Positions 1-8,136 are shown, counted from the first letter of the stretch. The stretch: DNA of 64,000 nucleotides from Poriferisodalis sp965116245 (GCA_965116245.1 OZ220497.1:2356001-2420000); one strand, 5' to 3'. Numbers and translations: made by a program. The notes: generated by a model not told the origin, from the letters alone.

Positions 1-160
1 GAGGCGTAAGCCTCGATGAAGCAACCAGCACAGATTGAGGCGTAAGCCTCGATGAAGCAGGAAGCACAGATCGAGGCGTAAGCCTCGATGAAGCAACCAG
101 CACAGATCGAGGTGTAAGCCTCGATGAAGCAGCTAGCACAGATCGAGGCGTAAGCCTTGA
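1..160. repeat. 36-bp tandem repeat with hairpin in each unit
   Basis: Four units of 36 bp plus a partial fifth, differing at only a few bases, run from the window edge to the 3' end of the protease gene. Each unit opens with GAGGC-GTAA-GCCTC, a 5-bp stem closing a four-base loop. Read as + strand RNA the loop is a GNRA tetraloop. One unit has GAGGT, giving a G-T pair. There are no spacers, so this is not a CRISPR array. The array may extend beyond the left edge. A role in 3'-end formation of the leftward gene is possible but not shown. Confidence 0.9.
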
Positions 161-163
161 CCG

Positions 164-1000
164 TCAACGATTCTGGCACTCTCCATTCGGCACTTCGTTC
201 AGCAAACTTGGTTGCGCACTAACCAAGGTGCGGCCCAGATAGTCGTTGCGAACGTGAACCCCGACGGTCGCTAAGAAGCTCAGCAGTTCGTCGCGACTTA
301 GTGCGAACGCAATGTTGGAGGGGCCTCTAATGGTTGCGAACGCGACACCAATGACGTTGCCGCGAATATCAACCAATGGTGAGCCTGACTGCCCAGAGCG
401 TACGTTCGCAGCAAGTACGTACACACGCCGACGCACTTGTTCGCCCCACAACCCGCTTGCGCTGACGTAGTGCTCAACGCGCGCGGGCGACACTTCCAGC
501 TTCGAGCCGTCCGGGTATCCCGGCACCGCTGCGACGGCACCCAACTGTGCTCGACCAAGGTGCAGCGGCTGCACGCTCGCGTCGGTTCGGAGCAAAGCCA
601 GATCCCTCGCCTGTGAGTAGCCGACGACATCCGCCAGATACACAGCTTTGGTGCTGGAACTTTCGTGACCGGCTTCAATCTCGATTATGGATGCGCCATT
701 GATGACGTGCGCAGACACGACTAGCAACCCTGGTGCGACTGCGAACGCGGTGCCGAACGAGACAGGTCCGCACCCGGTTGCTCGCACTGCCACCAAGCCG
801 CGGCTGACGTCATCCAGCGTCTTTTCAGGTATCTGGAAAGTAGTGGGGGGTGCCCCGAGCCACAGCGGTCCGTCGTGGCTATCGATGTAGGACACCGGCT
901 GCGGTGGCGCGCCCGACTTCCCGGCGTCGTCTGGATCGGGCGCGCAGGCTCCAGTCGCAACAGACAGCATCACTGTGCATATGACGACTCCTAGACGCAC
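164..1000 (-). CDS. MarP/trypsin-like serine protease, predicted lipoprotein
   Basis: Predicted extracytoplasmic serine protease of 278 residues. The chosen GTG start gives a short basic N-terminus, a hydrophobic stretch and a Cys near residue 19 (TGAC), which suits a lipoprotein signal peptide. The longer frame reading back into trmI would have no signal peptide at its N-terminus. A trypsin fold is indicated by the His motif SAHV, the Asp motif ARDLALL and the Ser motif GQSGSPL, the expected order of the catalytic triad. Resemblance is closest to the protease domain of actinobacterial MarP, but the four N-terminal membrane helices of MarP are absent. It starts 14 bp after trmI ends, so it is probably the last gene of that leftward run. 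The substrate is unknown. Confidence 0.8.
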   Translation of the reverse strand: MRLGVVICTVMLSVATGACAPDPDDAGKSGAPPQPVSYIDSHDGPLWLGAPPTTFQIPEKTLDDVSRGLVAVRATGCGPVSFGTAFAVAPGLLVVSAHVINGASIIEIEAGHESSSTKAVYLADVVGYSQARDLALLRTDASVQPLHLGRAQLGAVAAVPGYPDGSKLEVSPARVEHYVSASGLWGEQVRRRVYVLAANVRSGQSGSPLVDIRGNVIGVAFATIRGPSNIAFALSRDELLSFLATVGVHVRNDYLGRTLVSAQPSLLNEVPNGECQNR

Positions 1001-1014
1001 AGTGGCGTCCAGTG

Positions 1015-1866
1015 TTATGCGGCGATCAGTCGAGCGTGTGTCAGAAAGCCTGTATGAGCGATCATGCGGTGGTCGGGGCGCACCGAGGCGCCTTCGATGT
1101 GCCAGCTTCTGTGCATCACCTCGATGGTCTCCACAAGTGCCCAAGGTCCGTCCTCCAAAGTGCGTCTCAGCTTTTGCACCTGCGTCACTGAAGGGTTGTA
1201 GGCCACCAGGATTCCACCATTGCGCAGTCGTCCGGGAAAATGCACCGCGACGCGCCACGGCTCTGGAATGTCCAGCACCGCTCGGTCGTACTGACGTTGA
1301 CCAGAAAACGTCTCCTGCTTCTGCTGCGCCGAATCAGTGTTGTACACAGCCTCATGGCAGGGCGGGTCCACTGACTCGTACGCGTCGCGCAACTGGACGT
1401 CGTAGCGACCCAGGGCCTGAGTGCCCAAGATGCTCTTCACGTTGTTGCGGGCTCGATCAGCGAAATCCTCCCGCAGTTCGTACCCGGTGATGAAGGCACC
1501 GCAACGCAGCAACGTCGCCGACAACGCGCCCGAGCCCACACCGGTTTCAAAGACCTCCATGCCCGGTTGAACGTCGGCCAGCATCAAAATTGCGCCGAGG
1601 TCCTTGGGATAGATGACTTGTGCTCCACGCGGCATCTTGAGCACTTGATCGGCCAGCGTGGGGCGCAGCGCTACGAACCGCGCACCCGATGCACTGTGGA
1701 AACTGGAGCCCTCGGGCGAACCGATTACTTGCTCATGGGGCACGACGCCTGCATGTGTATGGAACTCGCCGTCAGGACGCAGCGTCACTAGGTATCGGCG
1801 TCGGCGGCTGTCGATCATCACCACTGTCTCGCCGTTTTGCAGCCTCCCAGGCCAGCTCACTCTCAC
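1015..1866 (-). CDS. trmI: tRNA (adenine(58)-N(1))-methyltransferase TrmI
   Basis: SAM-dependent methyltransferase that forms m1A at position 58 in the tRNA T-loop, normally as a homotetramer. The 283-residue product has the short N-terminal beta domain of bacterial and archaeal TrmI, then a Rossmann fold with SAM motif I ETGVGSGALS and a following acidic residue in GYELRE. Family length is about 280. The GTG start overlaps the stop of the preceding small membrane gene (GTGA), showing co-transcription with possible translational coupling. In many actinomycetes trmI lies beside the Pup-proteasome genes. None of these is seen here, but the window ends 1 kb downstream. Confidence 0.93.
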   Translation of the reverse strand: MRVSWPGRLQNGETVVMIDSRRRRYLVTLRPDGEFHTHAGVVPHEQVIGSPEGSSFHSASGARFVALRPTLADQVLKMPRGAQVIYPKDLGAILMLADVQPGMEVFETGVGSGALSATLLRCGAFITGYELREDFADRARNNVKSILGTQALGRYDVQLRDAYESVDPPCHEAVYNTDSAQQKQETFSGQRQYDRAVLDIPEPWRVAVHFPGRLRNGGILVAYNPSVTQVQKLRRTLEDGPWALVETIEVMHRSWHIEGASVRPDHRMIAHTGFLTHARLIAA

Positions 1867-2138
1867 TCCGACGCTGTGGCATGGCCGCAGGTGTCGTTGT
1901 GACTCGCTTCGTCTGGTTCGACATGGTGCAGCGTGAGCTTTTCACCCGGCACCAATTCGCCGCGATACACCACCTCGCGTTCGCGCTTAGACCATCGAGC
2001 AAGCAGTCGAATACCGCCAGCCACGATCGCTAAGGCCAGCCATACGCCGTTGCTTGAGCGTGCCTTTCGCCTCAGCGTGTTGGCAGCGCGAAAGCGCAAT
2101 CGTCCAACCAACGACTTCTGTGCCGCGCTAGCCGTCAT
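1863..2138 (-). CDS. Small single-span membrane protein, unknown
   Basis: Product of 91 residues if it starts at the ATG at 2138; an upstream in-frame start at 2177 would overlap the previous gene and add 13 residues. There is one predicted membrane span (around GVWLALAIVAGGIRLLA), preceded by a basic stretch and followed by a short polar tail. I do not recognise a family. It overlaps trmI by 4 nt and follows the single-span protein at 2155-2409 closely, so the two are probably co-expressed. Coding is supported mainly by the tight packing between neighbours on the same strand. Confidence 0.6.
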   Translation of the reverse strand: MTASAAQKSLVGRLRFRAANTLRRKARSSNGVWLALAIVAGGIRLLARWSKREREVVYRGELVPGEKLTLHHVEPDEASHNDTCGHATASE

Positions 2139-2154
2139 ATTGCACGTCGCAGTT

Positions 2155-2409
2155 CTAGACCCGAACGACTTCAACAAGTGTGCTGCGTCGACGACCTCGG
2201 CGGCGCCCGAAAAGGAACGCTGCCAACACCAGTCCGGTACCGATAGCGGCTCCCACTGCTATGGCGACGCTGGTGGCCTGTTCCACGGTGTCGCCCGCGC
2301 CACCCAGGAGGTGATGCAAACGTTCGGAGATATCCGACGGCTTAATGAGCTGATCGTCGGTCCCCGATTTGGATGCCTTGCTGCGCTTAGTAACGCCGCT
2401 CTTGCTCAC
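2155..2409 (-). CDS. Small membrane protein with Arg-rich cytoplasmic tail
   Basis: Product of 84 residues from a GTG start preceded by GGGAGA at 5-nt spacing. It has a polar, Lys/Ser-rich N-terminus, a single hydrophobic segment (VAIAVGAAIGTGLVLAAFLF) and then an arginine block (GRRRGRRR). The Arg block suggests that the C-terminus is cytoplasmic. It overlaps the 3' end of the holin-like gene by 23 nt, consistent with one transcript. No function is assigned. The layout resembles small DUF3618-like or holin-associated proteins of actinomycetes, but the similarity is too weak to name. Confidence 0.65.
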   Translation of the reverse strand: MSKSGVTKRSKASKSGTDDQLIKPSDISERLHHLLGGAGDTVEQATSVAIAVGAAIGTGLVLAAFLFGRRRGRRRSTLVEVVRV

Positions 2410-2776
2410 CGTTGTCTCCCGTTGCGTGCTTGGTTGTTTCCTGCGTAGTCCGGCTCGTTGTCGGCGAACTGTCGCGTCCAGGTTTGATGGCACGAATCAA
2501 CAAGGCGATTGCTAACACCAGAATTGCGATACCGGCCAAGTAAGGAACGAAAGACCAGTTCGCGTTGAAAAGGTTGGTTTCGGCTTGCAGCACGCGCATC
2601 GCAGCCAGCGATGCGAGCACAACTGCAATGCTCACCCCGACAGCGCCGATGAGACCCAACAGCACGTATCGGCCAAGCCCGCGCAGCGGACCCACGGTCT
2701 CCTGGACCACGTAGGCGCGCAGCATGTTCACCGTCTCGGCAACTTCGGCCCGTAGGCCAGAATCTTGCTCGGGCAC
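2387..2776 (-). CDS. Holin-X-like (phage holin superfamily III) membrane protein
   Basis: Product of 129 residues from a GTG start, with GAGAG a few bases upstream. It has an N-terminal amphipathic region (residues 1-35), two membrane spans (YVLLGLIGAVGVSIAVVLASL and YLAGIAILVLAIALLI) and a polar Ser/Thr-rich tail. This arrangement matches the actinobacterial Holin-X family (PF07332), chromosomal membrane proteins that are usually unrelated to prophages. No phage genes are nearby, so a lysis role is not implied. It heads a leftward run of three small membrane genes, then trmI and the protease. The gene lies 132 bp downstream of dacB. Confidence 0.65.
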   Translation of the reverse strand: MPEQDSGLRAEVAETVNMLRAYVVQETVGPLRGLGRYVLLGLIGAVGVSIAVVLASLAAMRVLQAETNLFNANWSFVPYLAGIAILVLAIALLIRAIKPGRDSSPTTSRTTQETTKHATGDNGEQERRY

Positions 2777-2908
2777 AGTTCTCTCAGTTCTCTTGTGCTC
2801 GGCGGTTTGCCATGAAATAGCAACCCCTATTCCGTCGGCGACGCTACCGGTGCCATTGGGTCTGCGCGACGCCAGCGCGCCACAGGCTCGTCCCGCCGGA
2901 ACGCTCAA

Positions 2909-4363
2909 TCACGAGAACGCGCCGGTTAGGTTACGCAGCGCAGTGACATCGCCCACCGGGTATCGCAGAAGCTGACCGACTAGTGATTCTTGTAGTTCCA
3001 AGCCGAGGCGACTGCCGATAGGTACACCGTTGATCACTTGCGCAAACGTCACCGTTCCACTCGCGGTCTCCAGGTACCCAGCCAGCGCGTTCACGCCGTT
3101 CAGCAGTCCGGTCTTGGCGCGCAGACGACCTGCGGCAGGATGTTCGCCAAACCGGTGCGACAGCGTTCCTGTCTGCGCAGCAATAGGCAGTCCAGCGGCA
3201 AGAGCGCTTTTTGTGCCGAAACTGTCCAGCAATGCCGCCAAGAGGCTGCATGTAGTTTGATTTTGGCGGTCAAGTCCTGAACCGTCCACAACCGCTGGAC
3301 GCGTCTGGTCTGGCAGCAGATCCGACACTATGTGCTCGGCTGCGGCGGCGCCGATTGGCGTAGAGCCCTCCCCTGCGCTCCGCAAACCAATCTCGCGCAA
3401 CATTGTCTCTGCGGTGGTGTTGTCGCTCTCGCGCAGCATCTGCTGGATGATCTCCACCAACGGCGGTGACGTAATGCGGGCAATCTCGGTGATGTCACTA
3501 GGCGCTGCGGATACCTCTATCTCAACATCCACCGATACCCCGCGGACTCGCAGTAGATCCGCCAGGGTGGACACGAACCAATGAGCCGGTTGCGCGGCTG
3601 CAGACAACGTCGTGGTAAAGCCGGTGATGCCATCGTTGAGGTTCAGCGCCGAAAGCGGACCACTGTTCAACTGCGTGGCGTAACGCTGCGGCCACGTCTC
3701 GGGGTAGCGAATCGTGTCGTGTCGAGACTCATCGGCAATCAATTTGCCTGTGAGTGTCTTGAGGCCGAGCCCGACGAGTTTGTCTGCAAGATCCTCCATG
3801 GGGGTGCGTAGCTGTGGCTGGCGTCGATGTGAATCTGCGTAGGACTGAGTCATAATCAGCGGGTCACCGCCTCCGACTACCCACACCGTGCCGTCCAGAA
3901 CGCCGTCAACGATCTCAACATCGCTCAATACCCGGGTCACCAATCGCTCGCGCGGATCCATCACCTTGAGCGCCGCCGCGGCAGTGATGAGCTTCTGAAC
4001 CGATGCCGGAATCAGCGGGTCAGGATTGTTGGAGAACACCTCGGTGCCGTCAATCCAAATTGCAAGACAGCTTGGCTCCGGCCAATCGGAGCTGAACGCT
4101 GCCATCTCGCTGCCAATATGGTGCTGCTGCGCCGCTCTCCACAGCACGTCGGGTGCGCGCTCGGCCCTCAGCAGCGGCAGGGGTGAAATAGCTCCATCGG
4201 TATTGGCTGTTGCGCTAGCGGGTGCCAATGCGGGTGTGCGAAGCGAAGCTGCGTAAGCCGCCGCCTCATCGGCTGACGCGCTCATACTTACCGCCGCCAA
4301 AGTGGGCAACAGACCGGCTACTGCTATCAGCAGTGCCAGCAGCGCTACGCGCAGCAGTCTCAT
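2909..4363 (-). CDS. dacB: D-alanyl-D-alanine carboxypeptidase/endopeptidase (PBP4, S13)
   Basis: Low-molecular-mass penicillin-binding protein that trims peptidoglycan side chains outside the membrane. The 484-residue product begins with a Sec signal (residues 1-30). The three S13 motifs are in order: SVQK (S121 nucleophile, K124), SDN within RESDNTT, and KTG within RAKTGLLNG. The ATG at 4363 was chosen because GCGGAG lies 4 nt upstream; an in-frame GTG at 4387 is less likely. The gene follows the ROK kinase by about 40 bp on the same strand. Family members usually run 450-500 residues, so it appears full length. Confidence 0.93.
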   Translation of the reverse strand: MRLLRVALLALLIAVAGLLPTLAAVSMSASADEAAAYAASLRTPALAPASATANTDGAISPLPLLRAERAPDVLWRAAQQHHIGSEMAAFSSDWPEPSCLAIWIDGTEVFSNNPDPLIPASVQKLITAAAALKVMDPRERLVTRVLSDVEIVDGVLDGTVWVVGGGDPLIMTQSYADSHRRQPQLRTPMEDLADKLVGLGLKTLTGKLIADESRHDTIRYPETWPQRYATQLNSGPLSALNLNDGITGFTTTLSAAAQPAHWFVSTLADLLRVRGVSVDVEIEVSAAPSDITEIARITSPPLVEIIQQMLRESDNTTAETMLREIGLRSAGEGSTPIGAAAAEHIVSDLLPDQTRPAVVDGSGLDRQNQTTCSLLAALLDSFGTKSALAAGLPIAAQTGTLSHRFGEHPAAGRLRAKTGLLNGVNALAGYLETASGTVTFAQVINGVPIGSRLGLELQESLVGQLLRYPVGDVTALRNLTGAFS

Positions 4364-4406
4364 CTTGCTCCGCAGAAGCCACCGCACCTGTCGAGATCTA
4401 ACCCTG

Positions 4407-5459
4407 CTACGCGCGCCGAGCGGCGTTGTTGTCTTGGGCGCCAGCTAAAGCAGCGCTGTGTTCCTCTGCGCCAGCTAAAGCAGCGCTGTGTTCCTCTGCG
4501 CCAGCTAAAGCAGCGCTGTGTTCCTCTGCGCCAGCTAAAGCAGCGCCGAGGGCCGCTGAAAGTTCGCCTGCCCTCGAGGGCACAATCTTGGGGCGAGACT
4601 GGGCTGATCGGCCGATTAGCAGCTCCTTCAAGTGAAGATCGGTGGATTGGGCGAGTAGATCCCATTCTTCGCTGAGACCGCCGCCTATGACCACCATCTG
4701 CGGGTCGGTCAGAATGCACAGATTTGAGATGCCTAGGGCCAACCAATAGGAGAATTCGTCCAGTACCTCGCGTGCTGCGACATCACCCTTGCGGGCCGCG
4801 TTTGTTACCGCCGGTCCGCGCCAGGAGTCCCCGAAACGCTCAACGGCCATTCGATCCAGGGCAGAGCCGGATGCATACATCTCCCAGCACCCACGTCGGC
4901 CGCACGCGCACCAACGGCCTCCCGCTTCTACGACCATGTGTCCGGGTTCCCCCGCTAGGCCACTAAAGCCTCGGAGCACTTGCCCATGCACCATGACGGC
5001 TCCACCGATACCGGTTCCGGGAGAGACCATCACGCCATGGCTAACACCTTGAGCGGCACCCGCAGATAGCTCCCATCGCGCGGCGCAGTTCACGTCGTTG
5101 TCAATTGTGATCGGCAAGCCCACCGACTCGCTGAGGCTGTGTGCGATGTTCTCACCATCGACACCGACAACGTTCGGCGACACAGTTACTCGGCCATCCA
5201 GAGTGATGAGGCCAGCCATCCCGACACCGACAGAGACAGCGTCAGCTCCCTCCCCCAGATGTGTAACCATCCTCGCAAGGGCAGTCACGAGCGGCCCGAC
5301 ACCGTGGGGAGTCTCGGTGCGCAACCTGCGGCGCAACTTGCCGCCGCGCTCAGTCGCTACGCCGAAGATCTTGGTCCCGCCGACATCAAAGCCGATATGC
5401 AGGGCCACAGAATGCAGGGTCGTAGACGCTTCGGCAAAGCCGTGTGCGTCCGTTGCCAT
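4407..5459 (-). CDS. ROK-family sugar kinase (glucokinase-like)
   Basis: Cytoplasmic ATP-dependent sugar kinase of the ROK family, most like glucokinase. The 350-residue product has the N-terminal phosphate loop DVGGTK, the catalytic region IDNDVNC, the glycine-rich GTGIGGA segment and the ROK zinc motif CACGRRGCWE. It lacks a winged-helix domain, so it is an enzyme rather than a ROK repressor. The C-terminus is unusual: after the fold ends near GELSAALGAA, a decapeptide (AALAGAEEHS) is repeated, encoded by a 30-bp DNA repeat. The tail is probably disordered. No clear ribosome-binding site precedes the ATG, so the start is the least certain part. Confidence 0.88.
   Translation of the reverse strand: MATDAHGFAEASTTLHSVALHIGFDVGGTKIFGVATERGGKLRRRLRTETPHGVGPLVTALARMVTHLGEGADAVSVGVGMAGLITLDGRVTVSPNVVGVDGENIAHSLSESVGLPITIDNDVNCAARWELSAGAAQGVSHGVMVSPGTGIGGAVMVHGQVLRGFSGLAGEPGHMVVEAGGRWCACGRRGCWEMYASGSALDRMAVERFGDSWRGPAVTNAARKGDVAAREVLDEFSYWLALGISNLCILTDPQMVVIGGGLSEEWDLLAQSTDLHLKELLIGRSAQSRPKIVPSRAGELSAALGAALAGAEEHSAALAGAEEHSAALAGAEEHSAALAGAQDNNAARRA
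4439..4546. repeat. 30-bp in-frame tandem repeat in ROK kinase gene
   Basis: Three identical 30-bp units plus a partial fourth at the 3' end of the ROK kinase gene, encoding (AALAGAEEHS)n on the minus strand. Each 30-bp unit can be split into two 15-bp halves, and CCAGCTAAAGCAGC closely matches the CCAGCTAACGCAG of the noncoding 15-bp array at 15676-15750. Identity between units points to recent expansion. Confidence 0.95.
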
Positions 5460-5466
5460 GAACGAT

Positions 5467-5501
5467 GCGATACCCGCTATGGGGTACAGCAGGGGTATCG
5501 C
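5467..5501. promoter_or_regulatory. Inverted repeat upstream of ROK kinase
   Basis: Perfect 9-bp arms GCGATACCC and GGGTATCGC are separated by 17 bases, between the peroxiredoxin stop and the ROK kinase start. It could be an operator or an RNA hairpin ending the peroxiredoxin transcript. No T-run follows it on the minus strand. Confidence 0.45.
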
Positions 5502-5525
5502 AAGCTCGCGAAAGACAGGGTTAGA

Positions 5526-6008
5526 TCAGAGTTTCCCGAGAATCGACGGGCAACTGGAGACACCAATTTCGCCAGCCGGTTCCACCTCAAGCGCGGTAAC
5601 GGTTCCGTCCTCAATGACGGCCGCGTAGCGCTTGGAACGAGAACCTAGACCGAAGCCCGATCCGTCCATCACCAAACCCATGGCATTGGCAAAGTCGCCG
5701 TTGCCGTCTGCTGCCATCTCAACGCCCTCCGCACCTTGAGCTTGAGCCCATGCGTCCATAGTCCAGGCGTCGTTCACTGAAATGCAAACCACCTTGTCGA
5801 CACCCTTGGCCGCAAGGTCTGAAGCGCCCTGTACATATCCCGGGAGGTGGACGTTGCTGCAGCCTGGAGTAAAGGCTCCCGGCACTGCGAACAAGACCAC
5901 CTTGCCTTTGCCCAGCATCTCGCTGGACTGCACCGGTGCTGGCATGCCGTTCTCGTTCAGTACTCGCAGTGTGACATCGGGAATCTGGTCACCAACTTCA
6001 ATCGCCAT
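5526..6008 (-). CDS. Peroxiredoxin, Prx5 subfamily
   Basis: Thiol peroxidase that reduces hydrogen peroxide and organic peroxides in the cytoplasm. The 160-residue product has the Prx5 active-site loop PGAFTPGC with peroxidatic C50. The usual Prx5 surroundings follow, including the SVNDAW strand, and another Cys (C153 in SSCPS) near the C-terminus could act as resolving cysteine. Length matches bacterial stand-alone Prx5 proteins. No glutaredoxin domain is fused. The gene stands 63 bp downstream of thrH and 66 bp upstream of the ROK kinase, with an inverted repeat in the latter gap. The electron donor is not evident from the neighbourhood. Confidence 0.92.
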   Translation of the reverse strand: MAIEVGDQIPDVTLRVLNENGMPAPVQSSEMLGKGKVVLFAVPGAFTPGCSNVHLPGYVQGASDLAAKGVDKVVCISVNDAWTMDAWAQAQGAEGVEMAADGNGDFANAMGLVMDGSGFGLGSRSKRYAAVIEDGTVTALEVEPAGEIGVSSCPSILGKL

Positions 6009-6071
6009 TACTGTGCTCCGTGTCTCGTTGAAAGTGTGTTGACAGTGCTGCTCGCAGCGTAACCGTGCTAC

Positions 6072-6701
6072 CTACCGACCGCGTTCGGCCCAGTCGGTGG
6101 GCACGTGAACTTCGCTGATCCAACTCAACAGTTCGCTGAACTCCGATAAGCGAGGCAGATCTGGGTTTGCCTCGGCTACCGCAGTCGGACATCTGAACAG
6201 GATCGCGGAATCGGCTGCTCGTAGCATCGTTAGATCGTTGTAGGAGTCGCCGATAGCGGTTACGTGGTAGTTGAGGGCGCGGTAGGCCTCAACGGAGCGC
6301 CGCTTAGCGTCGTCAACACGCCGCTTCCACCCCGCAACGTGCCCGTCGACTACGTGAAGCCTGTGACACAACAGGTGCGGGTACCCCATCAGTTCCAGGA
6401 AATGGTCGTCAAATTGTTCAAAGGTGTCTGAGAGCAACACCACCACCCAGTGCCGACGCAGTTCGTCGAGGAACTCCCGCGCTCCGTCTAGCAGGGGCAG
6501 TGTTGCGATCACCTCGCGGATCTGGCTTAGCGAGAGGTTGTGAGCGTTGAGAATGTCGATCCGGTGTTGCATTAGCGCGTTGTAATCGGGTTCGTCGCGG
6601 GTTGTGCGTCGCAACTCGTTGATTCCGGTGCGTTCAGCGACTGCGATCCAGATCTCGGGCGTGACTACGCCCTCCATGTCCAGGGCGATGACTCTTTGCA
6701 C
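6072..6701 (-). CDS. thrH: ThrH phosphoserine phosphatase/homoserine phosphotransferase
   Basis: HAD-superfamily enzyme that hydrolyses phosphoserine and can pass the phosphate to homoserine. The GTG start at 6701 gives 209 residues beginning directly with HAD motif I (LDMEGVV). LLSDTFEQF supplies motif II and GDSYNDLTML the C-terminal metal-binding motif. Whole-length resemblance to Pseudomonas ThrH is strong by eye (LEGVxxPEIW, TRDxPDYxxLM, ILSDTF, LLCH). An in-frame extension upstream to 6965 has no family counterpart and overlaps the divergent acyl-CoA dehydrogenase. The shared 138-bp divergent region probably holds promoters for both genes. Confidence 0.88.
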   Translation of the reverse strand: MQRVIALDMEGVVTPEIWIAVAERTGINELRRTTRDEPDYNALMQHRIDILNAHNLSLSQIREVIATLPLLDGAREFLDELRRHWVVVLLSDTFEQFDDHFLELMGYPHLLCHRLHVVDGHVAGWKRRVDDAKRRSVEAYRALNYHVTAIGDSYNDLTMLRAADSAILFRCPTAVAEANPDLPRLSEFSELLSWISEVHVPTDWAERGR

Positions 6702-6839
6702 GGGCGCCGAGTCTGTCAGGCACGACTCGCATCCATGCGCTTCAAGAGCGTGTCCGCGAGAGTGTATGTGTGTGACTGCGTCCGCGCAGCTTGGACTCAG
6801 ATGTAATCTGGCGGTTTGTCGGCCCTTCGGAGGCGCTTG

Positions 6840-8003
6840 GTGAATCAATCGGTCAACCGCAACGCCTACATGACCGACGAGTTGCAGGCGATCTACGACC
6901 AGACTGTTGCATTCGTCGCCGCTGAAGTCACCCCAGTCGGTGACATGTGGGAGAGGGCTGGCCAAGTACCGCGGGAGATCTACAAGCGCATGGGCGAGCT
7001 GGGTATGTTCTCACTGCGCGTACCTGAACGGTGGGATGGACTGGGCTTGGGACCGCTGGCGTCAGCCGCGTTCGCTGAGGCACTTGGAACCTCAACATAC
7101 GCCGGTTTTGAGGCCAATATTCTGGTCCACACAGACATGGCGCTCCCGCACCTTCTCAACGCGGGTTCGGATGAGCAGATTGAACGCTGGCTGCCTTCAA
7201 TTCTCACCGGCGACACGATGCTGTCGATCGCTGTCACCGAGCCCGATGCGGGCTCAGACGTGGCAGGGCTGCGCACCACTGCGGTGCGCGACGGGGACGG
7301 TTGGCGTTTGAACGGCACCAAGACTTTCATTACCGGTGCTGTATATGGCGACCTGTCGATTCTGGCCGCTCGCACAGATCCCGATAATCGTTACGGAATT
7401 TCCATGTTCTTGGTGCCCGCGCACACGGCGGGCTTTGAGGTCGCACGCAAACTCAACAAGCACGGATGGCGGAGCTCGGACACCGCAGAACTGCTACTTC
7501 AAGACGTGTGGTTGTCAGATGAACACCTATTGGGCGAACTGCATCGTGGCTTCTACGCAACCATGCAGAACTTTCAGAATGAGCGAATGGTGCTCGTGGG
7601 GATGGGCATCGGTGCTGCGCAGGTGGCCATCGACATGACTAACGCATACACGCAGCAGCGCAGGGCCTTCGGTGGTTCCCTGTACGACTTGGGCACCATA
7701 CGACAGCGAATGGCGATGCATCAAGCCCAGGTCGACGCCGTGCGAGCGTCGATGTATCACGCTGCGTGGCTGACTGAGCAGGGTATTGATGCCACCAAGG
7801 AAATGTCGGGAGTCAAAGCGCTCGGCGCCGAGATCGTGAATCGGGTTATGTACGACTGCATGCAATTTCACGGCGGGATCGGCTACATGCGCGAGTCAAC
7901 AATTGAGCGCATGCACCGCGACGCTCGCATCTTGCCGATTGGCGGCGGTGCCACTGAGGTAATGCTGGAAGAAGTAGCCAAGCGCAGCTACGTCGACATC
8001 TGA
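6840..8003 (+). CDS. Acyl-CoA dehydrogenase
   Basis: FAD-dependent alpha,beta-dehydrogenase of acyl-CoA thioesters. The 387-residue product shows the three-domain layout: N-terminal helical domain, a beta domain with the FAD-contact signature AVTEPDAGSDVAG and WRLNGTKTFIT, and a C-terminal helical domain ending with QFHGGIGYMRE and an RIxxIGGGATE segment. The GTG at 6840 was preferred because GGAGG lies 6 nt upstream; a TTG at 6816 is possible. Substrate length cannot be told. It is divergent from thrH and convergent with the aco operon across a short repeat array. It is shorter than, and not closely similar to, the second dehydrogenase at 22236-23489. Confidence 0.92.
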   Translation: MNQSVNRNAYMTDELQAIYDQTVAFVAAEVTPVGDMWERAGQVPREIYKRMGELGMFSLRVPERWDGLGLGPLASAAFAEALGTSTYAGFEANILVHTDMALPHLLNAGSDEQIERWLPSILTGDTMLSIAVTEPDAGSDVAGLRTTAVRDGDGWRLNGTKTFITGAVYGDLSILAARTDPDNRYGISMFLVPAHTAGFEVARKLNKHGWRSSDTAELLLQDVWLSDEHLLGELHRGFYATMQNFQNERMVLVGMGIGAAQVAIDMTNAYTQQRRAFGGSLYDLGTIRQRMAMHQAQVDAVRASMYHAAWLTEQGIDATKEMSGVKALGAEIVNRVMYDCMQFHGGIGYMRESTIERMHRDARILPIGGGATEVMLEEVAKRSYVDI

Positions 8004-8039
8004 TCCGCCACACCATTGCCTGGGCCAAAGGACACCCAG

Positions 8040-8132
8040 TCTCACAGGCACCTAATCTCAGAGGCATCTAGGCATGGTCACGCAGCGGCACAGAGGCACC
8101 AAGACGCAGAGGCACCAAGACGCAGAGGCACC
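8040..8132. repeat. 16-bp degenerate tandem repeat at a convergent junction
   Basis: About five copies of a 16-bp unit (consensus near AAGACGCAGAGGCACC, the last two identical) fill the gap between the convergent acyl-CoA dehydrogenase and acoC. The core CAGAGGCACC is nearly shared with the array at 53526-53605. No protein is encoded. Confidence 0.85.
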
Positions 8133-8136
8133 TGGG

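Noticed and set aside
1..160. CRISPR array
   Set aside because: The 36-bp period resembles a CRISPR repeat length, but units abut with no spacers and no cas genes are present.
2387..2776. Prophage remnant because of the holin-like protein
   Set aside because: Holin-X-like proteins are common chromosomal genes of actinomycetes, and no other phage gene lies nearby.
4360..4746. Minus-strand reading frame rich in RCFSWRRGTQ repeats
   Set aside because: It is the 30-bp repeat of the ROK kinase read in another frame; the kinase frame has clear family motifs.
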